Of a DNA stretch of 64,000 nucleotides, positions 10,186-21,059 are shown piece by piece. Source of the stretch: Anagrus nilaparvatae (taxonomy: Eukaryota > Arthropoda > Insecta > Hymenoptera > Mymaridae); NCBI GenBank assembly GCA_022575985.1, contig JAKSXM010000263.1, positions 11,078,001 to 11,142,000 of the forward strand. The letters are read 5' to 3'. The translations under genes were made by a program, and so were the position numbers. The notes under the pieces were generated by a model. That model was given only the letters and a program-made list of their open reading frames with translations, was not told where the DNA came from and searched no databases. The first letter of the stretch is position 1. Each line of letters opens with the position of its first letter.

Positions 10186-11972
10186 GATAGATTAGGGCAG
10201 TTTCTTTTTGTGTAGCCTGGCTTTTCGCACCAGTAGCATTTTAAAACTAAGGTCTCCGAACAATCAGCCCTTTTATGCCCCACTTTTTTGCAGTTAGGGC
10301 ATGTTGGAGGTTGATTATCAGCTTCTTGAGTTCGACTATACGTTCTATTATTACGCTGTTTACTACTTTGATTATTATTTTGCCCTAAATCTTTCTGTTG
10401 TTGCCTTTGCTGATAAGGCTGCTGCCGAGTTGAGCGTCTTGGTTTTTCAAGTTCCTCATCTGAATAATCGGAATCTGATGCGCTTCTATTTCTAGCATCA
10501 CTACCTGTGCGTATTTCTCGCATTCCAATTGCAGTTTCTTGCATTATAGCTGCAACTTGTACTGCAATAGCATTGACATCTATTGCACTTGTATTTGGTG
10601 TGCTGCTTTTAGCTAAAATCTTTTGCTTTTTACCTCCCCCCGGAATGTAAGCGGTTTCCGGTAGTAGAGCTAAAGATGCTGGAGGTGGTGGTATATATGT
10701 TTCTGATGCTTTTAGTGAAATTTCTGCATCAATTGCTTTTGTTATAAACTCATTGACTGAATTAAACCTTAGATTGAATAACTTGGCCTTTAAATCAGGT
10801 TTTAGATTTTTATATAAAATTTCTAGTTTCCTTTGCGTCGTTAGTGGTGGCTGGAACTTGCTAGCAATTCCGAGTAGCTTAAACATATAAGCCCTGACTG
10901 GTTCGTCTTCTCCTTGAGTTCTTGTAAGAAGCTCTACTTCTAACCTTTGTTGGAAGTCCTTCCCAATGCCAAAATGGCAGATAGCGTCCTCGTAGAACTG
11001 ACTCCAAGTTTTCCATTCAGCGCTCAACGCTTTGTGCCATACCTTAGCCACTTCAGTAAAAAGTTCTGGAAGGGCTAATAGCAATTCATCTTCAGACAGG
11101 TTAACTAAAGTTGCTCTTCGTAGGACTTCATCTATAAATTCTTCAATACTTTGACTTCCATCGCCGCTAAATTTAATGTTCCACTTTCTTACGATCTCGC
11201 TTATGTCTTTGGTACGAGTGTAATACGATGACCCTAAATCACTGTGGGCGCTACGACCTAACCCTAAAACGCTAGGTCTAGCATTTGAATTGTATGCTCC
11301 AAGGTTCCCTGAACCTGTCCCCCCCACTCTAGAAAAAGTGCGCATGGGTGGAGTTTCTTGATGCAAATTAAGCATATTGTTTTCTGAACTAAACGAGGTT
11401 ACCCTTTGCTCAGTAGCTTGATTACTAGGTAGCTCTGATAGCGCTTGGGAAGCAGAGGTATGAATAGGGGATATCACCTGATCACGTATTAGATTGTAAT
11501 TTTCTAAACGAGTTGGGACTGTATGTTCGACCGTATCTTGCGAAACAGAGAGTGGCTGATTCTCTGTTTCACAGATAACTAAAATATCCTTAGCTAGCAA
11601 ATTTAGCTGCTCCTTTCTCAAAGCCTCTAACTCCTCAGCTTGTATTTCGCCATTTTCTTGAAAATCTTCGGGCTTATATGTGCCCATCATATTGTACTGA
11701 AGGGTAACTTTATTAATATAAGACTTTCCTTTGTCTTTTAAACCTACTTTTTCCATTAACTTAATGATATTAACGTTACTTTGGTTGTGAATCCACCTGG
11801 TCACAACCTCCATATATTTTTGTTGCGTCTCATCCTCTGAAGTAGGATCAAACACAAATCTCTCAATAACTGGGTCCTCCCCGCTACTATTCGCGTTGAG
11901 GTTAGCATTGTTAACTTCTAAACTAACATTGCTAGCACCTGATTTTGTCTGGCTTCTAAGTGTAGGAGACAT
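10152..11972 (-). CDS. gag: Gypsy Gag protein
   Basis: This is a 606-codon frame from a clear ATG at 11972 to a TAG at 10152-10154. A retrotransposon Gag capsid-like region lies around residues 255-380 (for example VWHKALSAEWKTWSQFYEDA). A Gln/Asn/Arg-rich linker follows, then two zinc knuckles at 558-571 and 579-592. The first is CPNCKKVGHKRADC with normal CCHC spacing. The second, CYWCEKPGYTKRNC, has Tyr where the His should be, so it may bind zinc poorly. Gag should assemble the particle and package the RNA. It overlaps pol by 34 nt with pol in the -1 frame. Confidence 0.93.
   Translation of the reverse strand: MSPTLRSQTKSGASNVSLEVNNANLNANSSGEDPVIERFVFDPTSEDETQQKYMEVVTRWIHNQSNVNIIKLMEKVGLKDKGKSYINKVTLQYNMMGTYKPEDFQENGEIQAEELEALRKEQLNLLAKDILVICETENQPLSVSQDTVEHTVPTRLENYNLIRDQVISPIHTSASQALSELPSNQATEQRVTSFSSENNMLNLHQETPPMRTFSRVGGTGSGNLGAYNSNARPSVLGLGRSAHSDLGSSYYTRTKDISEIVRKWNIKFSGDGSQSIEEFIDEVLRRATLVNLSEDELLLALPELFTEVAKVWHKALSAEWKTWSQFYEDAICHFGIGKDFQQRLEVELLTRTQGEDEPVRAYMFKLLGIASKFQPPLTTQRKLEILYKNLKPDLKAKLFNLRFNSVNEFITKAIDAEISLKASETYIPPPPASLALLPETAYIPGGGKKQKILAKSSTPNTSAIDVNAIAVQVAAIMQETAIGMREIRTGSDARNRSASDSDYSDEELEKPRRSTRQQPYQQRQQQKDLGQNNNQSSKQRNNRTYSRTQEADNQPPTCPNCKKVGHKRADCSETLVLKCYWCEKPGYTKRNCPNLSCVEKNKRRGE
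10170..10176 (-). promoter_or_regulatory. -1 ribosomal frameshift site A AAA AAC
   Basis: In the gag frame the codons read GTA GAA AAA AAC, which gives the canonical X XXY YYZ heptamer A AAAAAC. It lies six codons before the gag stop and inside the gag/pol overlap, and pol is in the -1 frame relative to gag. The G+C-rich stretch just downstream (AGCGCCGGGGAGAG) could support a stimulatory structure, but I have not folded it. Confidence 0.85.
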
Positions 11973-12892
11973 TTTATTATTAGACTATTGAACAAATAAA
12001 ATTTAAAACCCTTTTGAGCTTAGGTAATGAAATGGAAATATCAATTTTAGGTAGTTACTCCCAAAGACCAAAATATTTACAAAGTAAATAACCAGGATTG
12101 AACAATGCAAAAATCGTAATGCAAAAATTAAAATTACTATTTGGACAAAATACGCAAATTTTAAAAATAATTTAAAATAAATAAAGTGTATTTTAAATGA
12201 TACTATAATAAATATTTTTCTACTAGCTTAATTGAAATTTATAAATGAATTTTCATTTATTTTTGCTTAAAAACTAAGTAAAGCAGCTAATTATAAGAAA
12301 AATATGGAAATATTTTATTAAAAATAAAATATATTTGCGTATTTGGTCCCTTATATAAATAAATAAAAAGTAAATATCTTAGGTACTAATACCAATATTG
12401 ACCCAAACTCAAGGTTTACTAAAGGATGCCACTTTATTTTTATATGAAAAATAAAGAAAAATGAAATTTTTGAGTTACCCGATATATAATGTTGGGTCGC
12501 ACTCAAGAATACTTCCGTATTATATATATAAGGCCTGTGCGTACTTCCGTAGTATTCACTTTTTTTCTAGTACTGGGTCACACACCACGATCCGCTTCCG
12601 TATTTTTGAGAAAAAAAAAATTATCCAAATGGACCGCGCGCGCTTCCATATACAATTAAAAAAAATTTTTTTGAAGATGCGCGTGTCCCCTCTCCGCGCG
12701 CTTTCTCTTTCTTATACTATTTATAGATACCGCTTGAGAAGAAGCTGCTGCGTTGCTTTTTTTTTATTCTATGTGTATTATATGTGTATATAATGATTTA
12801 CTAGTTTTAAAATTCAAAATTTTTCTTTAAAAAAAATCAATAATTTTTAATAGCCATCCAAAGGGTAGATTCGACTTATTTAAGGGATGCCA
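11973..12892 (-). other. Gypsy 5' leader with primer-binding site
   Basis: This untranslated stretch of 920 nt joins the 5' LTR to gag. Directly after the LTR the sense strand reads TGGCATCCCTTAAATAAG (12875-12892). It begins with the TGG expected of a site pairing with the 3' CCA of a primer tRNA; which tRNA is unclear. A plus-strand open frame at 12461-12793 looks spurious. Confidence 0.75.
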
Positions 12893-13501
12893 TATAAAGG
12901 AATTGCTATATGGGTATATTTTATAACTGGGACCTTGAGTTTAGGTAATAATAGGTTTAATAATAATAAAATGATATAATATTATAATATAAATTACTTA
13001 ATTATGATTTATTAAAAAACTTACAAACGATCCTTTCCTTAAACTTAACTTACATTTAATTCTTTTAACTTAGAGTTCACTAATAATTTTTAACTTAATG
13101 TTCACTAATAATATTTAACTTAATGTTCACTTAATGTCCTTAACGTGTACACTTGATAAATAATAACTTTAACAAATATTATTTAACTGGTGATAATATA
13201 AACATAAAAACTTGGTAATAATAAAATATTATAAGACTGGTAAACTTGTTTTAACTTGTAAAATAACTGTTATACTTTTTACTATTGCCACTCTTCGGGA
13301 CCTGCTCAAATCAAGATCCGAAAGAAGAAGAAAGAAGCTGTCAACGTCAATCAGTCCCAAGCCTTTCCTCCTCTCCTTTTCTTAGCGGCCCGTGATTAGG
13401 CATGCGTATTAATTAATTATACACATCGATGGATATTACAGCATCCATCAATGTATAATATTAATACGAAACTTATAGTTATATATTATAGTTATAAGAG
13501 C

Positions 13502-13549
<48 letters not shown>

Positions 13550-14769
13550 TAGGGGGCTCCGCCCCCTGCGCGCTACGCGCGCCAACCCCCGCAGAGTGAT
13601 TGAAGTATTGCGATAGTATATTTTTATAATCACTTGTAAGGCGTACCATAGTGTAGTAAAAAAAAAAAGTGGCCAAAAATCGGCTTCAAAAATCGGTTTT
13701 AAAATATGCACATAAATGATAAATAAACCTAAAAAAAGTGTATTAGTATAATTTTAGATGGTTGTATGTAGTATAAAGAGGTGTTAGTCAACATTTGCAA
13801 TTTAGTCAAAAAATGAAAAATTTGATTTTTCTATTTTTACTTATATTTTAAACTTAAACAAAGTATAAAAAATATAGATTATATAAGATGTAAAAATATA
13901 GGTTATAAAAATATAGATTATAAAATATAGATTATATAGATTACATTAAAAAAAACAACTTTATAATAATTGGTTAAATATAGAAAAAACCGCATTGGCC
14001 CAAAAGGACCACATTGGCCCAAAAGGACCACTTTGGCCCAATAGGTTCACTTTGGCCCAAAAGGACCATTTTGGCACAAAAGGTCCATTGGCACAAAAGG
14101 TCCATTGGCACAAAAGGTCCATTTTGGCACAAAAGGTCCATTTTGGCACAAAAGGTCCATTGGCACAAAAGGTCCATTGGCACAAAAGGTCCATTTTGGC
14201 ACAAAAGGTCCATTTTGGCACAAAAGGTCCATTGGCACAAAAGGTCCATTTTGGCACAAAAGGTCCATTGGCACAAAAGGTCTATTGGCACAAAGGGCTC
14301 ATGCGACATGGTTCATTTTGGCACAAAAAATCCATTTTGGCACAAAAGGTCCATTGGCACAAAAGGTCCATTGGCACAAAAGGTCCATTTTGGCACAAAA
14401 GGTCCATTGGCACAAAAGGTCCATTTTGGCACAAAAGGTCCATTGGCATAAAGGGCTCATGCGACATGGTTCATTTTGGCACAAAAAATCCATTTTGGCA
14501 CAAAAGGTCCATTGGCACAAAAGGTCCATTTTGGCACAAAAGGTCCATTGGCACAAAAGGTCCATTTTGGCACAAAAGGTCCATTGGCACAAAAGGTCCA
14601 TTTTGGCACAAAAGGTCCATTGGCACAAAAGGTCCATTTTGGCACAAAAGGTCCATTGGCATAAAGGGCTCATGCGACAGCGGCGGCAGCGGCGGCGGCG
14701 GTTATAACTTTATAATATATAGAGATATATATATATATGTTGGGAGTGTAATATATGGACAGCATTACA
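12893..14769 (-). repeat. 5' LTR of the gypsy element, interrupted by a Helitron
   Basis: LTR sequence occupies 12893-13548 and 14726-14769, together 700 bp against 704 bp for the 3' LTR. The 1177-bp interruption entered the internal TA microsatellite. The interruption separates the two ends of the LTR, so transcription of this copy may now be impaired. Confidence 0.9.
13549..14725 (-). mobile_element. Non-autonomous Helitron with expanded minisatellite
   Basis: On the minus strand it starts TCTCTATATATTATAAAG and ends with GC-rich hairpins and CTAG, which fits the Helitron rule of 5' TC and 3' CTRR. The flanks are A before TC and T after CTAG, again the Helitron target preference. The body from about 13993 to 14680 is a minisatellite of variants of TTGGCACAAAAGGTCCATTT, open in many frames on both strands but not coding. 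The unit GGCTCATGCGACATGG recurs within it. There is no Rep/helicase. The copy at 44180-44653 shares both ends. Confidence 0.88.
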
Positions 14770-16272
14770 ATATTTTCAATTAGATAATTAATTAATAACT
14801 ACGCCAGCTATACCAAAAACTGTCTAACAGGCATAATTAGCATATAAGAAGATTAATGGTGTAGAAAAATTTACCTTTTTATTATGTGAAAAACTTAATT
14901 TTTTCCATGAGGTGCACGATTACCGACTAAAAGAACCAAACCATTGGATATCTGAGACTTTCTTCTAAAAAACTGTAAATGTAAAAAAAAAAGAATTAAA
15001 TATTTTATAGTATTAATTTAAATTTAAAATATAGATAAGTTTGTAATTAATATTTAAAAAAATCTCTTTATCAGCCCTTAAAAATTAGACTTAAACTCTT
15101 ACCAATTTTTTTTTTGGTTTGGATAAGTCAAACTTGAGATGCCCTGCACATCGTTTTTTCTTAATTTTTCTACTTATTAAAAAAATTTCTTTTTGATTGA
15201 AAGTAGCTTTTCCTTATTCACAGAACCAATATTTTTGACAAATCTTTGAAAAAAAGTTACTGAAATTTTAAGGTTATCTATCCAGAATTTCTGAGTAAAT
15301 AGTGGCAGCCTACAACGAGTTCTCTTATTTCACTAAAAAAATCTTCCTTGATTGAATCTCTGAAAATACTTCACAAAAAATATATAATATTTAATATTGT
15401 ACCTATTAAAATTCAGCTAAATATATTTTTTTTGTATGCATTTAAATATTTTTTTTACTGATAAAAATGCAACTAACTTTTTGGTTAAGTTTGTTTGTGA
15501 ACATAGTTAATATCATGCTAATGAACTTGAACTTGGATATAAACAAACTTAACCAAAAAGTTAGTTGCATTTTTATCAGTAAAAAAAAATATTTAATTGT
15601 ATACAAAAAAAATATATTTAGCTGAATTTTAATAGGTACAATATTAAAAATTATATATTTTTTGTGAAGTATTTTCAGAGATTCAATCAAGGAAGATTTT
15701 TTTAGTGAAATAAGAGAATTCGTTGTAGGCTGCCACTATTTACTCAGAAATTCTGGATAGATAACCTTGAAATTTCAGTAACTTTTTTTCCAAGATTTGT
15801 CAAAAATATTAGTTCTGTGAATAAGGAAAAGCTACTTTCAATCAAAAAGAAATTTTTTTAATAAGTAGAAAAATTAAGAAAAAACGATGTGCAGGGCATC
15901 TCCAGTTTGACTTATCCGAACCAAAAAAAAAATTGGTAAGAGTTTAAGTCTAATTTTTAAGGGCTGATAAAGAGATTTTTTTAAATATTAATTACAAACT
16001 TATCTATATTTTAAATTTAAATTAATACTATAAAATATTTAATTCTTTTTTTTTTACATTTACAGTTTTTTAGAAGAAAGTCTCAGATATCCAATGGTTT
16101 GGGTCTTTTAGTCGGTAATCGTGCACCTCATGGAAAAAATTAAGTTTTTCACATAATAAAAAGGTAAATTTTTCTACACCATTAATCTTCTTATATGCTA
16201 ATTATGTCTGTTAGACAGTTTTTGGTATAGCTGGCGTTGTTATTAATTAATTATCTAATTGAAAATATCAAG
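14770..16272. repeat. Central part of the palindrome and its loop
   Basis: The segment from 14770 to 15496 is the inner left arm, resuming after the gypsy insertion. The segment from 15541 to 16272 is its near-exact reverse complement, and 15497-15540 is the unpaired loop. Examples are CCAGCTATACCAAAAACTG near 14803 and its complement near 16222. The open frame at 15442-15690 crosses the loop and is an artefact of symmetry. Confidence 0.9.
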
Positions 16273-18725
16273 TTAATACTTTCATAGAAAAAAATTATAC
16301 TACATCCAAAAAGAAAAAAAAATTAGTGATTTTTGTATTTTTTTTAAGAAAAATTTTTGAGACAAAAATTTTCGAAAAATTAAATATAAGATTGAAGGTA
16401 ACGAATAAAAACGATAATTCTAGATATTAGATAATTCTAGATATTAACTTTCTTTCATAGAAAGAAATTAAGTACAACACCATAAAAAAATGATTGTTTT
16501 TTTTAAATTTTTTTATCAAAAAAGTTTTTTAAAAAAAGTTTTAGAAAAATTAGGTATCAGATTGTAGATATCGAGTAAAAACGATAATTCTTGATATAAG
16601 AACTTTCATAGAAAAAAATTAAGTTCTTGGTACAAAATGAAAAAAAAAAGATGGTGTTTTTTTTAATAAAATTAATTTTTTTCTTAAGGGGCAGTACAGG
16701 TTAAAATCCGACTTTTTTGAAAAAACCTAATTTTCAGAAAATGTTAACGAAAAATTGAAAATCCAAGAAGAGGGAAACATTGCCAAGACTTTGGTGGATT
16801 CAAAACTGTGAGTTTGGGTCTTTTTATAGTTTGTTTGCTCGGAGAATTTTTTCTTTGAAAATTTATCCTTAATTTTTTAAAGATAAATTTTCAAAGAAAA
16901 AATTCCCCTTAAAGAAATGAATACTCACGGAAAAATAATATGATTAAAAAAAAAATTTGTTATTTTACGATGAAAATCAAGCAAATATTATGCATATTAT
17001 TGCTGAAATTTGTCTTAAAAATGATAGCAATCCTATTGAATTAAGTCTGTTTCCGAACATAAAATATGCATAACTAGCTTGATTTTCATCGTAAAATAAT
17101 AATTTTTTTTAATCTGATTGTAGAAAATCTTAAATGGATGATAACTTGGCTAAGTTTCATCGTCAAAAGAAATTTTTTTTTTCTTCTGGAAAGGTTCCTT
17201 CCTAGCAATCAGATTTTTTTATCTAGATTTTTAAATTTTATTTACCTAAAAAATTATTTTGAAAATTTGGGGTAGCTCAGATACGAAAAACACGGTTTTT
17301 GACATATGATGGCAAAATCTTTTTGGCATCTATTGCCGATTCCGTTTTCACGTTTTTTTGCAATTTATAGGGTAAAAACTACCAGAAAATCATGGTGGTA
17401 GTCGCGGCCTACACAATTTTTTTTTTTTTCATTTTTGGTGCTCATAAAACGTATTTTCTCGTAGAAATGCAAATATACCATTATTCGGAAATTCATTGAC
17501 CAGTGCGTCCTTGAGGGAATTACAGATTATTTTTGATTCAGGTATTAATTTAGCTAAGTTCGGCCCTAGGCTGTAAAAACTTTTCGAGAACTTTAAAAAA
17601 AAAAAATTCGAAGTCAGCCCATCAAAAAAACTTATAACTGGTTTGTGTAAACACAACCTAAATGCATGGAACATGTTTACTTACAGCTGAGGACTAAGTA
17701 TAATACAAATCTTACAGACATTACAATACAATTTTCTAATTTTATAATTTATAATTATCACCTGACTAGCTGTTAAGATTCTAAACCTAAACTATTTTGA
17801 TTCCCTAAACCTGAATTATTCCAAGTCCCTAAATCGATATTATTTTAGAATATAATAATATAGACTTCAGGACTTAGGATCATACACGTTTATGGACTTA
17901 GGTCCATAAACGTGTATTATCCTAAGTCCTGAAGTCTAGATTTTTCAAAGTCTCTTAATTATTCCAAGTCTCATTTGACCCCCCCCCCCCCTTAAATAGG
18001 ACAAATTTTACCCCCCACTTAAATAGGACAAATTTGACCACCCCCCTTAAGTAGGACAAATTTACCCCACCCCTTAATTTTCAAGGTCTCAAGTACTCCT
18101 TCCCTATAAACATGTTCCATGTTAATATATTTTTTTAACTACTCATCAAACTTGAGGTAAATCGGTTAAATAGTTATCGCACGAACTTGCATGTCAATTT
18201 AAGAAAGCCTGCTTCGAGAAGATCGCGTTTAAAAATTAAAAAGGAGATTTCGAAAAAAAAAAAATTTTTTTACACATACTTGATACTCTTGATACATATA
18301 GTGTAAAATCTGGTAATTACTATATAGGTAGTAACCTTTTTATCTCGGTAGCATAAATTTACTACCCAGATATTAATTACCAGGACAAGAATTTTCACAG
18401 TGTATATGATGTGATTAATGCGCACAAAAAAAATTTGATTTTAAAAAAAATATTTACTGTCCCTTCAATTACCCATTTTTAAGAATTTGCTTAATTTTTA
18501 AGAAAAATTTAAGCGCTGCTGCGCAATCTGACAGTGTAAAAAACTATATTTTTACTTGTTTTGATCTTCAGAGATTGGAAATTTACTTTCTCAAGAAAAA
18601 ATGAATATTTTTGAGAGTCTGATTGGAGATCTGGTATAAAACTTTTTTTGGAAAAGATGGAGTTCTTATCGAAACTGTTAAATTGAAAATTTCACATCTG
18701 CAGTTAATAATAGCTGACTTTTGAG
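16273..18725. repeat. Palindrome right arm, outer part
   Basis: This is the reverse complement of 2691-5567 with substitutions, one large length difference and its own TTAA insertion. It contains the mirrored C-run minisatellite near 17980-18060, the hairpin near 17863-17938 and the mirrored AACATGTTCCATG motifs. No genes are seen. Confidence 0.85.
16688..16908. mobile_element. TTAA-flanked element (right arm), rearranged copy
   Basis: It is 221 bp between TTAA at 16684-16687 and 16909-16912, starts GGGGCAGTACAGGTTAAAAT and ends AATTCCCC. It is the same family as 4472-4730, but the right end differs, so internal sequence was rearranged or lost. The left palindrome arm keeps the empty TTAA at 4838-4841. 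Confidence 0.75.
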
Positions 18726-19194
18726 GTTCAGACTACATTTTCAAAAAATTAAAACGATCATACAATATAATTGAAAAAATAAAGAGTTAATGCAATTTAT
18801 TCAGATTTAAACTTTTATAGAGAATAATAGCTAAAAAATTTATATTTTCTTTTATTTACAGAAATTTCTAATGATGTTACTAAACCAGCTGTAGTTTATT
18901 GATCGAAACAAAGTTTTAATAAATTGTAAATTTTTTTGTGTTTGTGTGTATTTCATTGATCTGTTAATAAAATAAAAAAATGAAGAAAATGCTAAATTTT
19001 TTTAATTTTTTTTCACCAAATGTCCGTAAATACGCCAAAAAGCAATTTTTAAGGGAAAAAAGTCGGAGCCGATGAAACATCCTGAAATATATTAATAAAA
19101 CGTTTGTAAACGTTTTTCTACGGACATTTGAAACACGTTAAAGGCTTATTTCAAAAACGTTTCTAAAACTTTGGTTGTTATGTTGTATGCTTTT
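18726..19194. other. No recognisable gene
   Basis: AT-rich sequence. The only coding-like hint is an acceptor-like TTTATTTACAG at about 18852-18862 followed by a short open stretch and poly-A-signal-like AATAAA motifs. This is discussed under findings and is not a gene call. Confidence 0.5.
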
Positions 19195-19740
19195 TTTACG
19201 TTAAAAGTAACGTTAAATTTAATATCGGATTTGAACGTTTAATTTAACATTAAATTTTATCGTTAAATTTAGTATTGAATTTTAACGTTAAATTTAATGT
19301 TGAATTTTAACGTTAAATTTAGTGTTGAATTTTAATGTTGAATTTTAACGTTAAATTTAATGTTGAATTTTAACGTTAAATTTAATGTTAAATTTAATGT
19401 TAAATTTTAGCATTAAATTTAATAATAAATTTAATGTTAAATTTAATGTTAGAAGGAACATTAATTTGATCAAAAAAATTAGTTGTGAAAAAATAGCAAT
19501 GATGCTAAATTTTAGAAGCATCAGGGTAATTTCCATAATAAGTACAATTGGATTAGCAAAATTATGAAGATTTTTTTTCTTTAATTTTCTGCGATAATTT
19601 TAACGTTAAATTTAACGTTAAATTTAACATTAAATTAACGTTAAATCTACCTTAAATTAACGTTAAAGTTACCTAAAATTGACGTTAAAATTAACGTTAA
19701 AATTTAACGTTAAATTTTAACGTTAAATTTAACGTTAACT
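19195..19740. repeat. AACGTTAAATTT minisatellite
   Basis: Short units around AACGTTAAATTTAATGTTGA repeat many times at 19195-19450 and again at 19597-19740 around a less regular middle. Because AACGTT is self-complementary the array reads similarly on both strands. Confidence 0.85.
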
Positions 19741-21059
19741 TTTGCACCAGGGTTTTCGTGAAAAAAAAATAAAATTTTTTACCTTTTCGATCACTAACTT
19801 CTGAGATTGATTTCTCGAAATCATTTAAATATTTTTTAAAAATAAAAAAATCGGCTGAGGGTATTTCCTTAAGGATTAATTTAAAACAAGTATCATGTTT
19901 TTTCGTCCATACAATTCTTCATAAATGGATATTGAGTAAAATCCAAAATAATAAAATTTTTATATTATTTCATTTTAATATAACGTGACCACGAAATCAT
20001 GGAGTTGTGATTATAAGCCAAAGTGTAGGTAGAAAAAGCGAAAAATAAATTATGGGATTTTAATGATTTTATGTGTTCTCTCGATTGGTAAGTTCAAAAT
20101 TTTGTTACGGCTTATCAGTTTTGCAGAAAAAGAAAAATTTTCACCAAAAAAACGAAAAAGGTCAATTTTTTTTATTAATATTTTAAAAAATGCATAAAAA
20201 ATAATATTCCACCGATTAGTTTTAATTAATATTGCATATTTTTTAAAATATCTCAAATTAAAGTTTCAAATTTTTAATCATTTTTTAAAATGGTAATATT
20301 ACCTTCTGAAAGGTAAGCCGGCTAAGTTCAGACGATATATCATATAGGTTAGTAGGATTTAAGAAATAAATAAACTATAGAGCACTATAGTATTTCTGCT
20401 ACTGTAATTCTCGATAACCGCATAAGGAAAATATTTCGAGGTTATTTATTTATTTGTATTTTTTATTAATTATAATTGTATAATAGTTTATTTAATTATA
20501 TGAGCGCGTAAAGGAATATTTTTTCTGCAAATGAAATCATGTTTTCTCATATTATTTTGTAAATTAAAAGATCCTAACCTACCAAATAATTATACAGCAA
20601 CAAAAATTTTTGCAAGCAAATTTATTAAATTGCACTTAGATACCAGGAAATAAATGAACAATTATGCACAAATATCTATTTATTTAATAAGACTATCTGC
20701 TAAGAAATTATAAATTTATTGTGAGGAATTATAAATTTATTTGTCAATTTGCGATTGCCTATGGTAAAAGTTGGAAAAGAGCCAATAAACAAGCCAAGCA
20801 GTTAAGTTTAAGTTTAAATTTCTTTTATTAGGCACTTTTGATACCGACTATTTATTGAAAGATTAAAATAAAATAATTTTAGTACCCAAAGAGAAACGCC
20901 TTAAAAGGGGGTAGTTTCATGTTCAAGTTTCATGATCAAGCTTGCTGATCAAGTTTACGTTCATTGCGTTGCGGCTAGCTTGCAGTTATGATCCCGATTT
21001 TATGGAGTTGGTAGAATTACCCAAAGAACATTAACTTTTGTGCGACGTAACTGATCGAG
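19741..21059. other. No recognisable gene
   Basis: AT-rich non-coding sequence between two repeat blocks. I see no conserved motif, RNA gene or transposon end. The minus-strand open frame at 20050-20256 is low-complexity Lys/Phe/Ile. Confidence 0.5.

Larger units (their letters stand above)
5568..14769 (-). mobile_element. Ty3/gypsy LTR retrotransposon, apparently intact
   Basis: The minus-strand order is 5' LTR (12893-14769, split by a Helitron), primer-binding site, leader, gag, pol, polypurine tract and 3' LTR (5568-6271). The flanks share ATAT (5564-5567 and 14770-14773). The opposite palindrome arm near 16262-16272 keeps the uninterrupted target, so both ends are fixed. The element order PR-RT-RNase H-IN and the domain motifs place it in Ty3/gypsy (Metaviridae); no envelope frame follows pol. 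The few LTR differences noticed point to a recent insertion. Confidence 0.93.
2691..18725. mobile_element. Giant near-palindrome (foldback-like), host of nested insertions
   Basis: The left edge reads CTCAAAAGTCAGCTATTATT and the right edge is its reverse complement, ending at 18725. Matching continues inward along both arms to a 44-nt loop at 15497-15540, where TTGGTTAAGTTTGTTT pairs with AAACAAACTTAACCAA. Leaving out the gypsy element, the left arm is 2691-5567 plus 14770-15496 and the right arm is 15541-18725. The right arm lacks roughly 450 bases present in the left near 4850-5330. I see no transposase in the arms and no clear target duplication at the ends. It resembles foldback elements or a hairpin-mediated inverted duplication; the sequence does not separate the two. 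Confidence 0.85.

Noticed and set aside
13961..14783. Many overlapping long open frames on both strands
   Set aside because: They come from the Helitron minisatellite; the ~20-bp unit lacks stops in most frames and gives repetitive peptides in every reading.
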